Part shown: piece by piece, positions 19,622 to 29,369 of the stretch
Numbering within the stretch: the stretch's first letter is position 1
How the letters are laid out: every line of letters starts with the position of its first letter
Notes under the pieces: generated by a model
The model's database searches: none
What the model saw: the letters and a program-made list of their open reading frames with translations, nothing else
Told to the model about the DNA's origin: nothing
Made by a program: the position numbers and the translations under genes
NCBI RefSeq assembly: GCF_022802975.1
Contig: NZ_JAFEVZ010000006.1
Coordinates: 248,001-312,000, forward strand
DNA from: Flavobacterium pectinovorum
GTDB taxonomy: Bacteria; Bacteroidota; Bacteroidia; Flavobacteriales; Flavobacteriaceae
Length of the DNA stretch: 64,000 bases
Direction: 5' to 3'

Positions 19622-19796
19622 TTTTAGCTTATAACAGACCATTTTATTTTGATGCTGCTATAACAAAAAAAATCAAAACACTCAATTTCAAACAATTAAA
19701 GATTCACTTGAAATTTGTCCCCTATTTGTCCCCCCTAAAATTTTTATAAATATTTTGTCATATCCTAATTTTATAGCTTCTTTTAAAAACTTAGAT

Positions 19797-22700
19797 ATGA
19801 AAAAAAAATTACCCTTAAAATTATGGTGTGTATTATTGATGTTAATGACAACATTAGTAAGTGCACAAACCTTTACCGTTAATAACTTATTTTATAAGGT
19901 ATCTTCCGGATCGAACGTAACTGTAATTGGTTACGTTTCCCTGCCAACTGGAGATTTAACTATTCCTGGTACTGTTACTTATGCTGGTAATTCGTATTCT
20001 GTTACAAGTATTGGTGATAGCGCTTTTAATTCTTGTACAGGATTAACGGCTGTAACTATTCCAAATTCTGTCACAAATATTGGTAATAATGCTTTTTATA
20101 ATTGTTCAGGGTTAACGTCTGTGACTATTCCAAATTCTGTTACCAGTATTGGTAATTATACTTTTTATAATTGTTTAGGGTTAACATCTTTGACTATTCC
20201 AAATTCTGTTACCAGTATTGGTGAAGGTACTTTTTATAATTGTTCCGGATTAACGTCTTTTGATATTCCGAATTCTATTACAAGTATTGGTGTGGCTGCT
20301 TTTTTTAATTGTTCCGGATTAACGTCTTTGGATATTCCAAATTCTGTTACCAGTATTAGTTATTCAGCTTTTTATAATTGTTCAGGGTTAATGTCTGTAA
20401 CTATTCCAAATTCTGTTACCAGTATTGGTGATTCTGCTTTTTATAATTGTTCTGGGTTAATGTCTGTAACTATTCCAAATTCTGTTACAACTATTGGTAA
20501 TTTTGCTTTTTATAATTGTACAGGATTAAAGTCTGTAAATGTTAGCTGGGCAACTCCTTTGGTTATAAATAGTAATATTTTTTCTGGGCTCAGTTTAAAA
20601 ACTATTGGTCTAAATGTTTCATCTCCGGGTAATGCTACTGATTATAGAAAAAGTAATTTATGGAAAGATTTTTTTTCTATTAATTTAGACTTTATAGTTG
20701 ATAACTTAATATATGCAAAATCTTCTGGGTCGGAAGTAAGTCTAACTGGATATGTTTCCCAGCCAACAGGAGTTTTAACTATTCCTAGTACTGTGACTAA
20801 TGCTGGTAATTTGTATTCTGTTACAAGTATTGGTGAAGAGGCTTTTGCTTCTTGTTCAGGATTAACTTCTTTAAGTATTCCAAATTCTGTTACAAGTATT
20901 AGTAATTATACTTTTACTGGTTGTGTAGGATTAACGTCTTTAAGTATTCCAAATACTGTTACAAGTATTGGTAATTCTGCTTTTGCTTATTGTTCAGGAT
21001 TAACCTCTTTAAGTATTCCAAATTCTGTTACAAGTATTAGTAATTATACTTTTGCTGGTTGTACAGGATTAACGTCTTTAAGTATTCCAAATTCTGTTAC
21101 AAGTATTGATGAAAGAGCTTTTACCGGTTGTGCCGGACTAACGTCTTTAAGTATTCCAAATTCTGTTACAAGTATTGGTAATTATGCATTTTCTTCTTGT
21201 TCAGGATTAACGTCTTTAGATATTCCAAATTCTGTTACCAGTATTGGTAATTCTACTTTTGCTTTTTGTTCCGGACTAACGTCTTTAAGTATTCCAAATT
21301 CTGTCACCAATATTGATAATTCTGCTTTTGCTTATTGTTTCGGATTAACGGCTGTAAATGTTAGCATGGAAACTCCTTTAGCTATAAATAGTGATGTGTT
21401 TGCTGGTCTTAGTTTAAACACTATTGCCTTGAATGTTTATTCTCCGGGTAATGTTGATGTTTATAAAATAACTGATGTATGGAAAGATTTTTCATCTATT
21501 AATTCACGCCTTAAGGTTGATAATTTAATATACACTAAATCTTCAGCGACGGAAGTAAGTGTAATTGGATACGTTTCTCAGCCAACAGGAGTTTTAACTA
21601 TTCCTTCTACTGTTGATAATGCTGGTATTGTGTATTCGGTTACTGGTATTAGTGATTCGGTTTTTGAGGAATGTACAGGATTAACGTCTGTAAGTATTCC
21701 AAATTCTGTTACAAGTATTGGTAATTCTGCTTTTTCTAATTGTTCAGGATTAACAGCTGTAAGTATTCCAAATTCTGTTACAAGTATTGGTAATTATGCT
21801 TTTATTAATTGTTCCGGATTAACGTCTTTGGATATTTCAACTTCTGTTACAAGTATTGGTGATTATACTTTTTTTAATTGTTCCGGATTAACGTCTTTAG
21901 ATATTCCAGCCTCTGTTATTAGTATTGGTGAAGGTGCTTTTGGAGAATGTACAGGATTAACGGCTGTAACTATTCCAAATTCTGTTACCAGCATTGGTTA
22001 TTATGCTTTTAAATTTTGTTCCGGATTAACGTCTTTGGATATTCCAACTTCTGTTACAAGTATTGGTGAAGGTGCTTTTTATTCTTGTTACGGATTAACG
22101 GCTGTAACTATTCCAAATTCTGTCACAAGTATTGGTGATTATGCTTTTGTTTCTTGTTCAGGATTAACATCTTTAGATATTCCAACTTCTGTTATAAGTA
22201 TTGGTGATTATGCTTTCGGAGGATGTATAGGATTAACGTCTTTAACTATTCCAACTTCTGTTACAAGTATTAGTGGAAATGCTTTTTCTAATTGTTTAGG
22301 ATTAACGGCTGTAAATGTTAGCTGGGCAAATCCTTTAGTTATAAATAGTAATGTGTTTTCTGGGCTTAGTTTAAAAACTATTGCTTTAAATGTTTCATCT
22401 CCGGGTAATGCTACTGATTATAAAACAAGCAATGTCTGGAAAGATTTTCTTTCTGCTAATTTAGACTTTATAGTTGATAACTTAATATATACTAAATCTT
22501 CTGGGTCTGAAGTAAGTGTAATTGGATATGTTTCTAAGCCAACAGGAGTTTTAACTATTCCAAATTCTGTTACCAATGCTGGTATAGTGTATTCTGTTAC
22601 AAGTATTGGTGAAGGTGCTTTTGTATATTGTTATAGATTAACGTCTGTAACTATTCCAAATTCTGTTACAAGTATTGGTGATTATGCTTTTGTGGAATGT

Positions 22701-23315
22701 ACAGGATTAACGTCTGTAACTATTCCAAATTCTGTTACAAATATTGGTGAAGGTACTTTTGGAGAATGTACAGGATTAACAGCTGTAACTATTCCAAATT
22801 CTGTTACTAGTATTGGAGATTATGCTTTTGCTTCTTGTTCAGGATTAACGTCTTTGGCTATACCAAATTCTGTTACCAGTATTGGGGATGAAGCTTTTGG
22901 ATATTGTTCAGGATTAAGGTCTGTAAATGTTAGCTGGGCAACTCCTTTAGTTATAAATAGTGATGTTTTTTCTTCACTTAATTTAAGCACCATTACCTTA
23001 AATGTTTCTTTTCCGGGTATTGTTGATGATTATAAAAATGCTACTGTATGGGAAGATTTTTCTGTAAATACTTTAAATATACCATCTCATTTATCAGATA
23101 AAAATATACTAGTATATCCTACTTTAGCTAAAGATTTTATCACTGTTTCTGGTTTATCACAAACAGTACGCTATAGTATATTTAGTATTTTAGGAATAAA
23201 AGCAGGTAAGGGCAGTGTTTCTAATAATGAAAAAATAGAAGTTCAAAACCTAACCAATGGAGTGTACATTCTACAATTAGAAGGTGGCCATACCACTAAA
23301 TTTATAAAACAATAA
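19797..23315 (+). CDS. BspA-like leucine-rich repeat surface protein with T9SS sorting domain
   Basis: The product is about 1172 residues. A signal peptide (PLKLWCVLLMLMTTLVSAQ) is followed by about 31 copies of a 23-residue repeat of the form SVTSIGxxAFxNCSGLTSLxIPN (LRR_5/BspA type). The repeats form four supermodules of roughly 8, 8, 10 and 5 copies. Each supermodule opens with VDNLIYTKSSGSEVSVIGYV-like sequence and closes with VNVSWATPLVINSDVF-like sequence. A T9SS type A sorting domain ends the protein (NILVYPTLAKDFITVSG onward). The first residues suggest the ATG at 19797; an earlier in-frame start at 19755 would spoil the signal peptide. BspA-like proteins are usually adhesins. The divergent regulator probably controls it. 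Confidence 0.88.
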   Translation: MKKKLPLKLWCVLLMLMTTLVSAQTFTVNNLFYKVSSGSNVTVIGYVSLPTGDLTIPGTVTYAGNSYSVTSIGDSAFNSCTGLTAVTIPNSVTNIGNNAFYNCSGLTSVTIPNSVTSIGNYTFYNCLGLTSLTIPNSVTSIGEGTFYNCSGLTSFDIPNSITSIGVAAFFNCSGLTSLDIPNSVTSISYSAFYNCSGLMSVTIPNSVTSIGDSAFYNCSGLMSVTIPNSVTTIGNFAFYNCTGLKSVNVSWATPLVINSNIFSGLSLKTIGLNVSSPGNATDYRKSNLWKDFFSINLDFIVDNLIYAKSSGSEVSLTGYVSQPTGVLTIPSTVTNAGNLYSVTSIGEEAFASCSGLTSLSIPNSVTSISNYTFTGCVGLTSLSIPNTVTSIGNSAFAYCSGLTSLSIPNSVTSISNYTFAGCTGLTSLSIPNSVTSIDERAFTGCAGLTSLSIPNSVTSIGNYAFSSCSGLTSLDIPNSVTSIGNSTFAFCSGLTSLSIPNSVTNIDNSAFAYCFGLTAVNVSMETPLAINSDVFAGLSLNTIALNVYSPGNVDVYKITDVWKDFSSINSRLKVDNLIYTKSSATEVSVIGYVSQPTGVLTIPSTVDNAGIVYSVTGISDSVFEECTGLTSVSIPNSVTSIGNSAFSNCSGLTAVSIPNSVTSIGNYAFINCSGLTSLDISTSVTSIGDYTFFNCSGLTSLDIPASVISIGEGAFGECTGLTAVTIPNSVTSIGYYAFKFCSGLTSLDIPTSVTSIGEGAFYSCYGLTAVTIPNSVTSIGDYAFVSCSGLTSLDIPTSVISIGDYAFGGCIGLTSLTIPTSVTSISGNAFSNCLGLTAVNVSWANPLVINSNVFSGLSLKTIALNVSSPGNATDYKTSNVWKDFLSANLDFIVDNLIYTKSSGSEVSVIGYVSKPTGVLTIPNSVTNAGIVYSVTSIGEGAFVYCYRLTSVTIPNSVTSIGDYAFVECTGLTSVTIPNSVTNIGEGTFGECTGLTAVTIPNSVTSIGDYAFASCSGLTSLAIPNSVTSIGDEAFGYCSGLRSVNVSWATPLVINSDVFSSLNLSTITLNVSFPGIVDDYKNATVWEDFSVNTLNIPSHLSDKNILVYPTLAKDFITVSGLSQTVRYSIFSILGIKAGKGSVSNNEKIEVQNLTNGVYILQLEGGHTTKFIKQ
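20005..22930 (+). repeat. Coding tandem repeats (69-bp units in four supermodules)
   Basis: The repeats of the BspA-like protein are also repeats at DNA level: ATTCCAAATTCTGTTAC(A/C) recurs about every 69 bases with few changes. Such tracts can gain or lose units by recombination or slippage, so copy number may vary between strains and assembly errors are possible. Confidence 0.85.
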
Positions 23316-23362
23316 TTTAGTTTATAAAATTTGACTAACCCTGGATAATCTGTATCGATTAT

Positions 23363-24232
23363 TTAGGGGTTAGTCAATAAAATATCCTCACAAGTAAAAA
23401 CTTCTTTTAACCGAACCCCTTTTTCGGTATGCTCAACGGTTATAATCTGGTTATGTGCATCGTGTTCTAAAAACAAATAATGATTATGATCTGCAGCAGC
23501 ATCCAACAATTTTGATTTCTCAGGCATTGTCAATAAAGGGCGAGTGTCATATCCCATAACATACGGAAGCGGAATATGTCCGGCAGTAGCCAATAAATCA
23601 GCGCAAAAAACTATAGTTTTATCCTGATATTGAATATGTGGAATCATTTGTTTTTCGGTATGACCATCAACATAATAAATCTCAAAACCCAATTCTTTTG
23701 AGAAACCAAAATCACTTTTGGGTCTTTCAATAAAATTTAATTGTCCGCTTTCCTGCATCGGCAAAATATTCTCTGCTAAAAAAGAGGCTTTTTCACGAGC
23801 ATTAGGGTTTGTTGCCCATTCCCAATGATTTTCATTGGTCCAGAATTTAGCATTTTTAAACGCCGGCTCATATCCGGTTTTGTCGGCATTCCATTGCACG
23901 CTTCCGCCACAATGATCAAAATGCAGATGCGTCATAAAAACATCGGTAATATCATCTCTGTGAAAACCATATTTTGCCAAAGAACCATCCAGGGAATGGC
24001 TTCCCCAAAGTGAATAATAACCAAAAAATTTCTCAGATTGTTTGTTTCCCATTCCGGTATCTATCAAAATCAGACGATTTCCATCTTCGATAAGCAGACA
24101 GCGAGCGGCAATGTCAATTAAATTATTAGCATCGGCAGGATTGGTTTTATTCCAAATTGTTTTGGGTACCACTCCAAACATGGCGCCTCCGTCTAATTTA
24201 AAATTTCCTGATTCTATTGGATAAAGTTTCAT
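23363..24232 (-). CDS. MBL-fold metallo-hydrolase
   Basis: This is a 289-residue cytoplasmic protein with no signal peptide. The metallo-beta-lactamase motif THLHFDHCGG lies near residue 96. Later metal ligands are visible in YVDGHTEKQM, VFCADLLATAGHI and a C-terminal FLEHDAHNQ. The layout resembles the lactonase-like/glyoxalase-II-like branch of the family; the substrate cannot be read from the sequence. It is transcribed alone toward the BspA-like gene. A decayed copy of its last 28 codons lies at 17695-17782. Confidence 0.85.
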   Translation of the reverse strand: MKLYPIESGNFKLDGGAMFGVVPKTIWNKTNPADANNLIDIAARCLLIEDGNRLILIDTGMGNKQSEKFFGYYSLWGSHSLDGSLAKYGFHRDDITDVFMTHLHFDHCGGSVQWNADKTGYEPAFKNAKFWTNENHWEWATNPNAREKASFLAENILPMQESGQLNFIERPKSDFGFSKELGFEIYYVDGHTEKQMIPHIQYQDKTIVFCADLLATAGHIPLPYVMGYDTRPLLTMPEKSKLLDAAADHNHYLFLEHDAHNQIITVEHTEKGVRLKEVFTCEDILLTNP

Positions 24233-24356
24233 AAGTAAAATTTCTAAGATAAAACAAAACTAGGAAATCCTATTTTTTTATTGCTAAAATTTTTCGTTTA
24301 AATTCTATTCAACAAATCATTTTAATCACAAATTTTAAAATTTTAAGTTTTTGAAA

Positions 24357-24421
24357 ACCTGTCGAATCTGCCAAATCTGCGAGAAAAAATAAGCTCGCAG
24401 ATTCGACAGATTTTGCAGATA
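24357..24421. repeat. Intergenic hairpin repeat (CTGCGAG type)
   Basis: In the 509-base gap before iscA, AATCTGCGAG (24374-24383) pairs with CTCGCAGATT (24394-24403). Flanking CTGTCGAATCTGC and CGACAGATTTTGC copies make a larger imperfect repeat. I recall similar AATCTGCGAG-type repeats between flavobacterial genes. The rest of the gap holds a clear -7 box, TATCTTTG, at 24634-24641, probably the suf promoter. Confidence 0.5.
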
Positions 24422-24741
24422 ATTTTATCCGTTTTTTTTAAATCTGAAACCCGAGCGAATCGAACAGACGAAGTAAAATCCTAAAGTACTTTCTTCAAAT
24501 TAATACAAATTCTTGTCAATATTTTGAGTTCTAATGTTTCTGTTTAAAACAATTTATATTCAAAAATAAGTATTATCTATTTTAACATTTGTTATAATAA
24601 TGTGAACCGTTATGGAAAAAGGTTTTTAAGTCGTATCTTTGCAAATAATTTCATTTCAGCATTGAAATCCAGCATTTTAAAAAATTGATATTTTTTTGAA
24701 TCTGAATTAAAAATGAAAGAAAAATACAAATACCATAAACA

Positions 24742-25071
24742 ATGATAAAAGTTTCTGATACAGCCAAAAAGAAAATCATCGATTTGATGAATGATGATGG
24801 TTTTGATGCCGCACATGACTACGTACGTGTAGGAGTAAAAAGCGGTGGATGCTCTGGTTTGTCATATGATTTAAAATTTGACAAAACCAAAGGCGAAGAC
24901 GATAAAATATTTGTAGACAACGACATAACAATTGCAGTTGAAAAAAAATCTTTCCTTTATTTAGCCGGAACAATTTTAGAATTCTCGGGCGGATTAAACG
25001 GTAAAGGATTTGTATTCAACAACCCAAATGCAAGCAGAACTTGTGGTTGTGGAGAATCATTTTCTCTTTAG
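24742..25071 (+). CDS. HesB/IscA-family iron-sulfur assembly protein
   Basis: The protein has 109 residues, the normal family length. The three cysteines of A-type carriers are present: SGGCSGLSY (about residue 35) and the C-terminal CGCGES. It receives or carries Fe-S clusters made on the SufBCD scaffold. A TATCTTTG -7 box lies about 100 bases upstream (24634-24641). It is followed at 87 bases by sufB, so it is the first gene of the suf locus here. Whether it should be called SufA, IscA or ErpA cannot be decided from the sequence. Confidence 0.93.
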   Translation: MIKVSDTAKKKIIDLMNDDGFDAAHDYVRVGVKSGGCSGLSYDLKFDKTKGEDDKIFVDNDITIAVEKKSFLYLAGTILEFSGGLNGKGFVFNNPNASRTCGCGESFSL

Positions 25072-25145
25072 TCAAAAGCCGAAAGTCATCAAGTCTTTAA
25101 GATTTCAGACTGACTTTCAAACTTTGGACTTTCAAACTTTAAGAC
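25072..25145. repeat. AAAGTC-rich repeat between iscA and sufB
   Basis: The gap is made almost wholly of short related words: GAAAGTCATCAAGTCTTTAA, then GACTTTCAAACTTT twice in inverted sense. The same AAAGTC/GACTTT words fill the sufC-side and sufD-side gaps at 27509-27557 and 27927-28033. Confidence 0.55.
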
Positions 25146-25157
25146 AACATCAAAATA

Positions 25158-26606
25158 ATGAGCAAATACACAGAAGACGATTTAAAAATCGAACTCGAAA
25201 CTAAAGAATACGAATACGGATTTTATACCAATATAGAATCGGATACATTCCCTATTGGTTTAAATGAAGAAATTGTAAAAGCTATTTCACTTAAAAAAGA
25301 AGAGCCGGAATGGATGACTGAATGGCGCATCGAGGCTTTTCGTGCCTGGAAAGAAATGATTGAACCGGAATGGGCAAATGTTCATTATCAAAAACCGGAC
25401 TTTCAGGCAATCTCTTATTATTCAGCACCTAAACAAGTAGATCCTAACAAAACTTTGGACGATGTAGATCCGGAGCTTTTAGAGATGTACAAAAAATTAG
25501 GAATTTCTGTTGACGAACAAAAAATGATGAACAATGTCGCTATGGATATTGTGGTCGATTCTGTTTCTGTAGCAACAACTTTCAAGAAAACATTGGCCGA
25601 AAAAGGCATTATTTTCTGTCCGATTTCTGAAGCTATTAAAGAACATCCTGAATTAGTAAAAAAATATTTAGGAACTGTTGTACCTCAAAAAGATAACTTT
25701 TATGCTGCCTTAAACTCAGCTGTTTTCTCTGACGGAAGTTTCTGTTATATACCAAAAGGCGTTCGCTGCCCAATGGAACTTTCAACATATTTCAGAATCA
25801 ATCAGGCAGGAACCGGACAATTCGAAAGAACTTTGGTTATTGCTGATGCCGGAAGTTACGTTTCTTACCTTGAAGGTTGTACTGCTCCAAGTCGTGACGA
25901 AAACCAATTGCACGCTGCTGTGGTTGAACTAATCGCTTTGGATGATGCAGAAATTAAATATTCTACCGTTCAAAACTGGTTTCCGGGAAATAAAGAAGGA
26001 AAAGGTGGAGTTTACAACTTCGTAACCAAAAGAGGTTTATGCGAAACAAACGCTAAAATTTCATGGACACAAGTTGAAACTGGTTCTGCTGTAACCTGGA
26101 AATATCCTTCTTGTGTACTTAAAGGAGATAATTCGGTAGGAGAATTTTATTCTATTGCCGTTACCAATAATTACCAGCAAGCAGATACGGGAACTAAAAT
26201 GATCCATTTAGGAAAAAACACTAAATCGACTATTATTTCTAAAGGTATTTCGGCTGGAAAATCTCAAAACAGCTACCGTGGATTAGTGCAGATTTCGCCA
26301 AGAGCTGAGAATGCAAGAAACTTTTCGCAATGTGATTCTCTTTTAATGGGGAACAATTGTGGAGCGCATACTTTCCCTTATATTGAAAGTAAAAATCCAT
26401 CGGCTAAAATCGAGCACGAAGCAACTACAAGTAAAATTGGAGAAGATCAGGTTTTTTATTGCAACCAAAGAGGTATCCCAACTGAAAAAGCGATTGCCTT
26501 AATTGTAAACGGTTTCAGTAAAGATGTATTGAATAAACTTCCAATGGAATTTGCTGTTGAAGCTCAAAAATTATTAGAGATTTCTTTAGAAGGATCTGTG
26601 GGTTAA
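25158..26606 (+). CDS. sufB: Fe-S cluster assembly scaffold SufB
   Basis: This 482-residue protein matches SufB in length and sequence. Blocks include [24 protein letters not shown], the core [20 protein letters not shown], and the C-terminal conserved region [20 protein letters not shown]. SufB forms the SufBC2D scaffold on which clusters are built in the cytoplasm. It follows the A-type carrier gene and precedes sufC. Confidence 0.97.
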   Translation: MSKYTEDDLKIELETKEYEYGFYTNIESDTFPIGLNEEIVKAISLKKEEPEWMTEWRIEAFRAWKEMIEPEWANVHYQKPDFQAISYYSAPKQVDPNKTLDDVDPELLEMYKKLGISVDEQKMMNNVAMDIVVDSVSVATTFKKTLAEKGIIFCPISEAIKEHPELVKKYLGTVVPQKDNFYAALNSAVFSDGSFCYIPKGVRCPMELSTYFRINQAGTGQFERTLVIADAGSYVSYLEGCTAPSRDENQLHAAVVELIALDDAEIKYSTVQNWFPGNKEGKGGVYNFVTKRGLCETNAKISWTQVETGSAVTWKYPSCVLKGDNSVGEFYSIAVTNNYQQADTGTKMIHLGKNTKSTIISKGISAGKSQNSYRGLVQISPRAENARNFSQCDSLLMGNNCGAHTFPYIESKNPSAKIEHEATTSKIGEDQVFYCNQRGIPTEKAIALIVNGFSKDVLNKLPMEFAVEAQKLLEISLEGSVG

Positions 26607-26761
26607 AAAGTTTCAAGTTTCAGGTTTTTGATCTGAAACTTTGTTCTTTACAACTATTAAAAAAGAATTTTTTATATCAATTAAAATAAAAAGATTTTTC
26701 AACGTTTCGCTTTTTCAGCATAACAGAAAACTTGAAACCTGAAACTTTAAACAAAAAAAAG

Positions 26762-27508
26762 ATGTTATCAATAAAAAACCTTCACGCCTCAATTGGTGAT
26801 AAAGAAATCCTTAAAGGAATTAATATAGAAGTAAAAGCTGGAGAAGTTCATGCTATCATGGGACCAAACGGTTCTGGAAAAAGTACACTTTCTGCTGTAA
26901 TTGCAGGAAACGAAAACTATGAAGTTACAGACGGAGAAGTGATTCTTGACGGAGAAGATCTTGCTGATTTAGCTCCAGAAGAAAGAGCGCACAAAGGCGT
27001 TTTCCTTTCGTTTCAATATCCTGTAGAAATCCCTGGAGTAAGTGTAACTAACTTCATGAAAACAGCCATCAACGAAACTCGTAAAGCAAACGGTCAGGAA
27101 GAAATGCCGGCAAACGAAATGCTGAAAGTGATTCGTGAGAAATCTGAATTATTAGAAATCGATCGTAAATTTCTTTCTCGTTCTCTAAACGAAGGTTTTT
27201 CCGGAGGAGAGAAAAAAAGAAACGAGATTTTTCAAATGGCAATGTTAGAACCAAAATTGGCTATCCTTGACGAAACGGATTCTGGCCTTGATATCGATGC
27301 TTTAAGAATCGTTGCAAATGGTGTGAACAAATTGAAAAGCGAAAAAAATGCGATTATCGTAATCACACACTACCAACGTTTATTAGATTATATCGTTCCG
27401 GATTTCGTTCACGTTTTGTACAACGGAAGAATCGTAAAATCTGGCGGAAAAGAATTGGCTTACGAACTGGAAGAAAAAGGATACGACTGGATTAAGGCGG
27501 AGAATTAA
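26762..27508 (+). CDS. sufC: Fe-S cluster assembly ATPase SufC
   Basis: This is a 248-residue ABC-type ATPase without membrane segments. It has Walker [10 protein letters not shown], signature [10 protein letters not shown], Walker [15 protein letters not shown] and the switch histidine in IVITHYQR. SufC drives the SufBC2D scaffold. The frame is open to a TTG 30 bases upstream, but the ATG at 26762 gives the family N-terminus ([17 protein letters not shown]). The 155-base gap after sufB contains GTTTCAAG/CTTGAAAC-type inverted repeats. Confidence 0.97.
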   Translation: MLSIKNLHASIGDKEILKGINIEVKAGEVHAIMGPNGSGKSTLSAVIAGNENYEVTDGEVILDGEDLADLAPEERAHKGVFLSFQYPVEIPGVSVTNFMKTAINETRKANGQEEMPANEMLKVIREKSELLEIDRKFLSRSLNEGFSGGEKKRNEIFQMAMLEPKLAILDETDSGLDIDALRIVANGVNKLKSEKNAIIVITHYQRLLDYIVPDFVHVLYNGRIVKSGGKELAYELEEKGYDWIKAEN

Positions 27509-27557
27509 TTCTGAGTCGAAAGTTTTAAAGTCGAAAGTCATAAAGTCCAAAAACTAG

Positions 27558-27926
27558 ATGAGTAAGTTCCGATCTTTTGAAGAAATAAATTCCTGGCAAA
27601 AATCTCGAATCTTCAACAAGAAAATATATTTGATTACTGAAAATTCTAATTTCAAAAAAGACTTTGATTTTGTTAGACAAATAAGACGTGCATCACTTTC
27701 TATATCATCAAATATAGCAGAAGGTTTTGAAAGAAATACGGATAAAGAGTTTGTTTACTTTTTATATGTAGCCAAAGCATCGGCAGGAGAAGTTAGATCT
27801 CAATTATATTTAGCTTTTGATTTAGAATATATTATAAAAGAAGAATTTGAAATGCTTTTAGAATCGATAACAGAAATATCGAAATTATTAAGCGGTTTCA
27901 TTAAATATTTGAGTCAAAAGTCATAA
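27558..27926 (+). CDS. Four-helix bundle protein (23S rRNA intervening-sequence protein family)
   Basis: This is a 122-residue helical protein. The family hallmarks are the N-terminal FEEINSWQKSR (usual form FEDLEVWK) and the central block QIRRASLSISSNIAEGFER. Homologues were first found inside intervening sequences of 23S rRNA genes but also occur as free-standing genes, as here. The function is unknown. It sits between sufC and sufD, which are normally adjacent, and both flanks consist of AAAGTC repeats. This suggests it was inserted together with the repeats. Confidence 0.88.
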   Translation: MSKFRSFEEINSWQKSRIFNKKIYLITENSNFKKDFDFVRQIRRASLSISSNIAEGFERNTDKEFVYFLYVAKASAGEVRSQLYLAFDLEYIIKEEFEMLLESITEISKLLSGFIKYLSQKS

Positions 27927-28033
27927 AGTCAAAAGTTGTAAAGTCTGTTTAGACTCAACTTAGTTTATGATTTTTTCACAAAAATAGTCGACAATCTAAA
28001 GTCTTTCGACTTTCGACTTTCGACTTTAAGACT
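27927..28033. repeat. AAAGTC/GACTTTCG repeat cluster upstream of sufD
   Basis: This stretch contains AAAAGTCATAAAGTC, AAAAGTTGTAAAGTC and, about 60 bases later, three inverted copies of TCGACTTTC. A related GAAAGTCATAAAGTCC block precedes the four-helix gene at 27527-27551. The arms could fold into a hairpin or represent recombination scars. Confidence 0.6.
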
Positions 28034-28043
28034 AAAAAGAACA

Positions 28044-29360
28044 ATGGATTTAAAAGAAAAATTAGTATCGTCTTTTATGGCTTTTGAAGAGCGCGTCGAT
28101 GTACATTCAGATTTACATGACATACGCACCAATGCCTTAAAAAACTTCGAAAATAAAGGTTTCCCAACCAAAAAAGAAGAAGCCTGGAAATATACATCGC
28201 TAAATGCCATCTTAAAAAATGACTTTACGGTTTTTCCAAAGCAGGAAAATGCAATCGAATTTAATCAGGTAAAAAAATACTTTTTACACGAAATAGATAC
28301 TTACAAATTAGTATTTATTGATGGTGTTTTCAGTTCGCATTTGTCTTCCACAACACACGACGGAATCGATGTTTGCTTAATGTCATCGGCATTAACCAAA
28401 CCAAAATATAAAATGGTTATTGACACCTATTTCAATCAAATTGCAAGCAAAGATGACAGCTTGACTTCATTGAATACTGCTTTTGCAATTGAAGGTGCTT
28501 TTATCAATATTCCGAAGAAAAAAGTAGCCGACAAACCAATTGAGATTATGTATTTCTCAACCGGAAATGAAGCAGCTTTAATGGTTCAGCCAAGAAATTT
28601 GGTGATTGTGGGTGAAAATTCACATGTTCAGATTATCGAACGTCACCAAAGTCTGAATGAAAATCCGGTTTTAACCAATTCGGTTACGGAGATTTTTGCT
28701 CAAAAACGTGCCATTGTTGATTATTATAAAATCCAAAACGATAACAGCGAAGCAAACTTAGTTGACAATACTTATGTTTCGCAGCAACAGGAAAGTCATG
28801 CTTATGTACACACTTTCTCTTTTGGTGGAAATTTAACTCGTAACAACTTAAACTTTTATCATTTTGGTGAAAGATTGACAAGTACGCTTAACGGAATTTC
28901 TATCTTAAATGACAAACAGCATGTTGACCATTACACTTTAGTAAACCACGCACAGCCAAACTGCGAGAGTTTTCAGGATTATAAAGGAATTTTCTCAGAT
29001 CGTTCGACAGGCGTTTTCAACGGAAAAGTTTTAGTAGAAAAAGAAGCTCAGAAAACAAATGCTTTCCAAAAAAGCAACAACATTTTATTGAGTGATAAAG
29101 CTACTATCAACGCAAAACCACAATTGGAAATTTTTGCTGATGACGTAAAATGTTCTCACGGATGTACAGTTGGACAGCTTGATGAAACCGCAATGTTCTA
29201 CATGCAATCACGCGGAATCCCGAAAAAAGAAGCTAAAGCTTTATTGATGTACGCATTCTCAAATGCCGTTATCGAAAGCATCAAAATACCGGAATTAAAG
29301 CAAAGAATTACTAAAATCATTGCCACAAAATTAGGCGTGAATTTAGGATTTGATTTGTAA
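28044..29360 (+). CDS. sufD: Fe-S cluster assembly protein SufD
   Basis: The 438-residue protein is the SufB paralogue of the SufBC2D scaffold. The N-terminal part has KKEEAWKYTSLNAIL, and the C-terminal beta-helix ends with the conserved FADDVKCSHGCTVGQLDE and MQSRGIPKKEAKALL. The usual next genes, sufS and sufE, are not downstream here; the next gene is on the other strand. A hairpin repeat after the stop may terminate the transcript. Confidence 0.96.
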   Translation: MDLKEKLVSSFMAFEERVDVHSDLHDIRTNALKNFENKGFPTKKEEAWKYTSLNAILKNDFTVFPKQENAIEFNQVKKYFLHEIDTYKLVFIDGVFSSHLSSTTHDGIDVCLMSSALTKPKYKMVIDTYFNQIASKDDSLTSLNTAFAIEGAFINIPKKKVADKPIEIMYFSTGNEAALMVQPRNLVIVGENSHVQIIERHQSLNENPVLTNSVTEIFAQKRAIVDYYKIQNDNSEANLVDNTYVSQQQESHAYVHTFSFGGNLTRNNLNFYHFGERLTSTLNGISILNDKQHVDHYTLVNHAQPNCESFQDYKGIFSDRSTGVFNGKVLVEKEAQKTNAFQKSNNILLSDKATINAKPQLEIFADDVKCSHGCTVGQLDETAMFYMQSRGIPKKEAKALLMYAFSNAVIESIKIPELKQRITKIIATKLGVNLGFDL

Positions 29361-29369
29361 ATTTTCTTA

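Noticed and set aside
20005-22930. Possible CRISPR array or satellite
   Set aside because: The regularly spaced repeats are in frame and encode leucine-rich repeats; there are no unique spacers and no cas genes.
24610-24816. A 68-codon minus-strand frame over the iscA promoter
   Set aside because: It overlaps a clear -7 box and the start of iscA and has no recognisable features.
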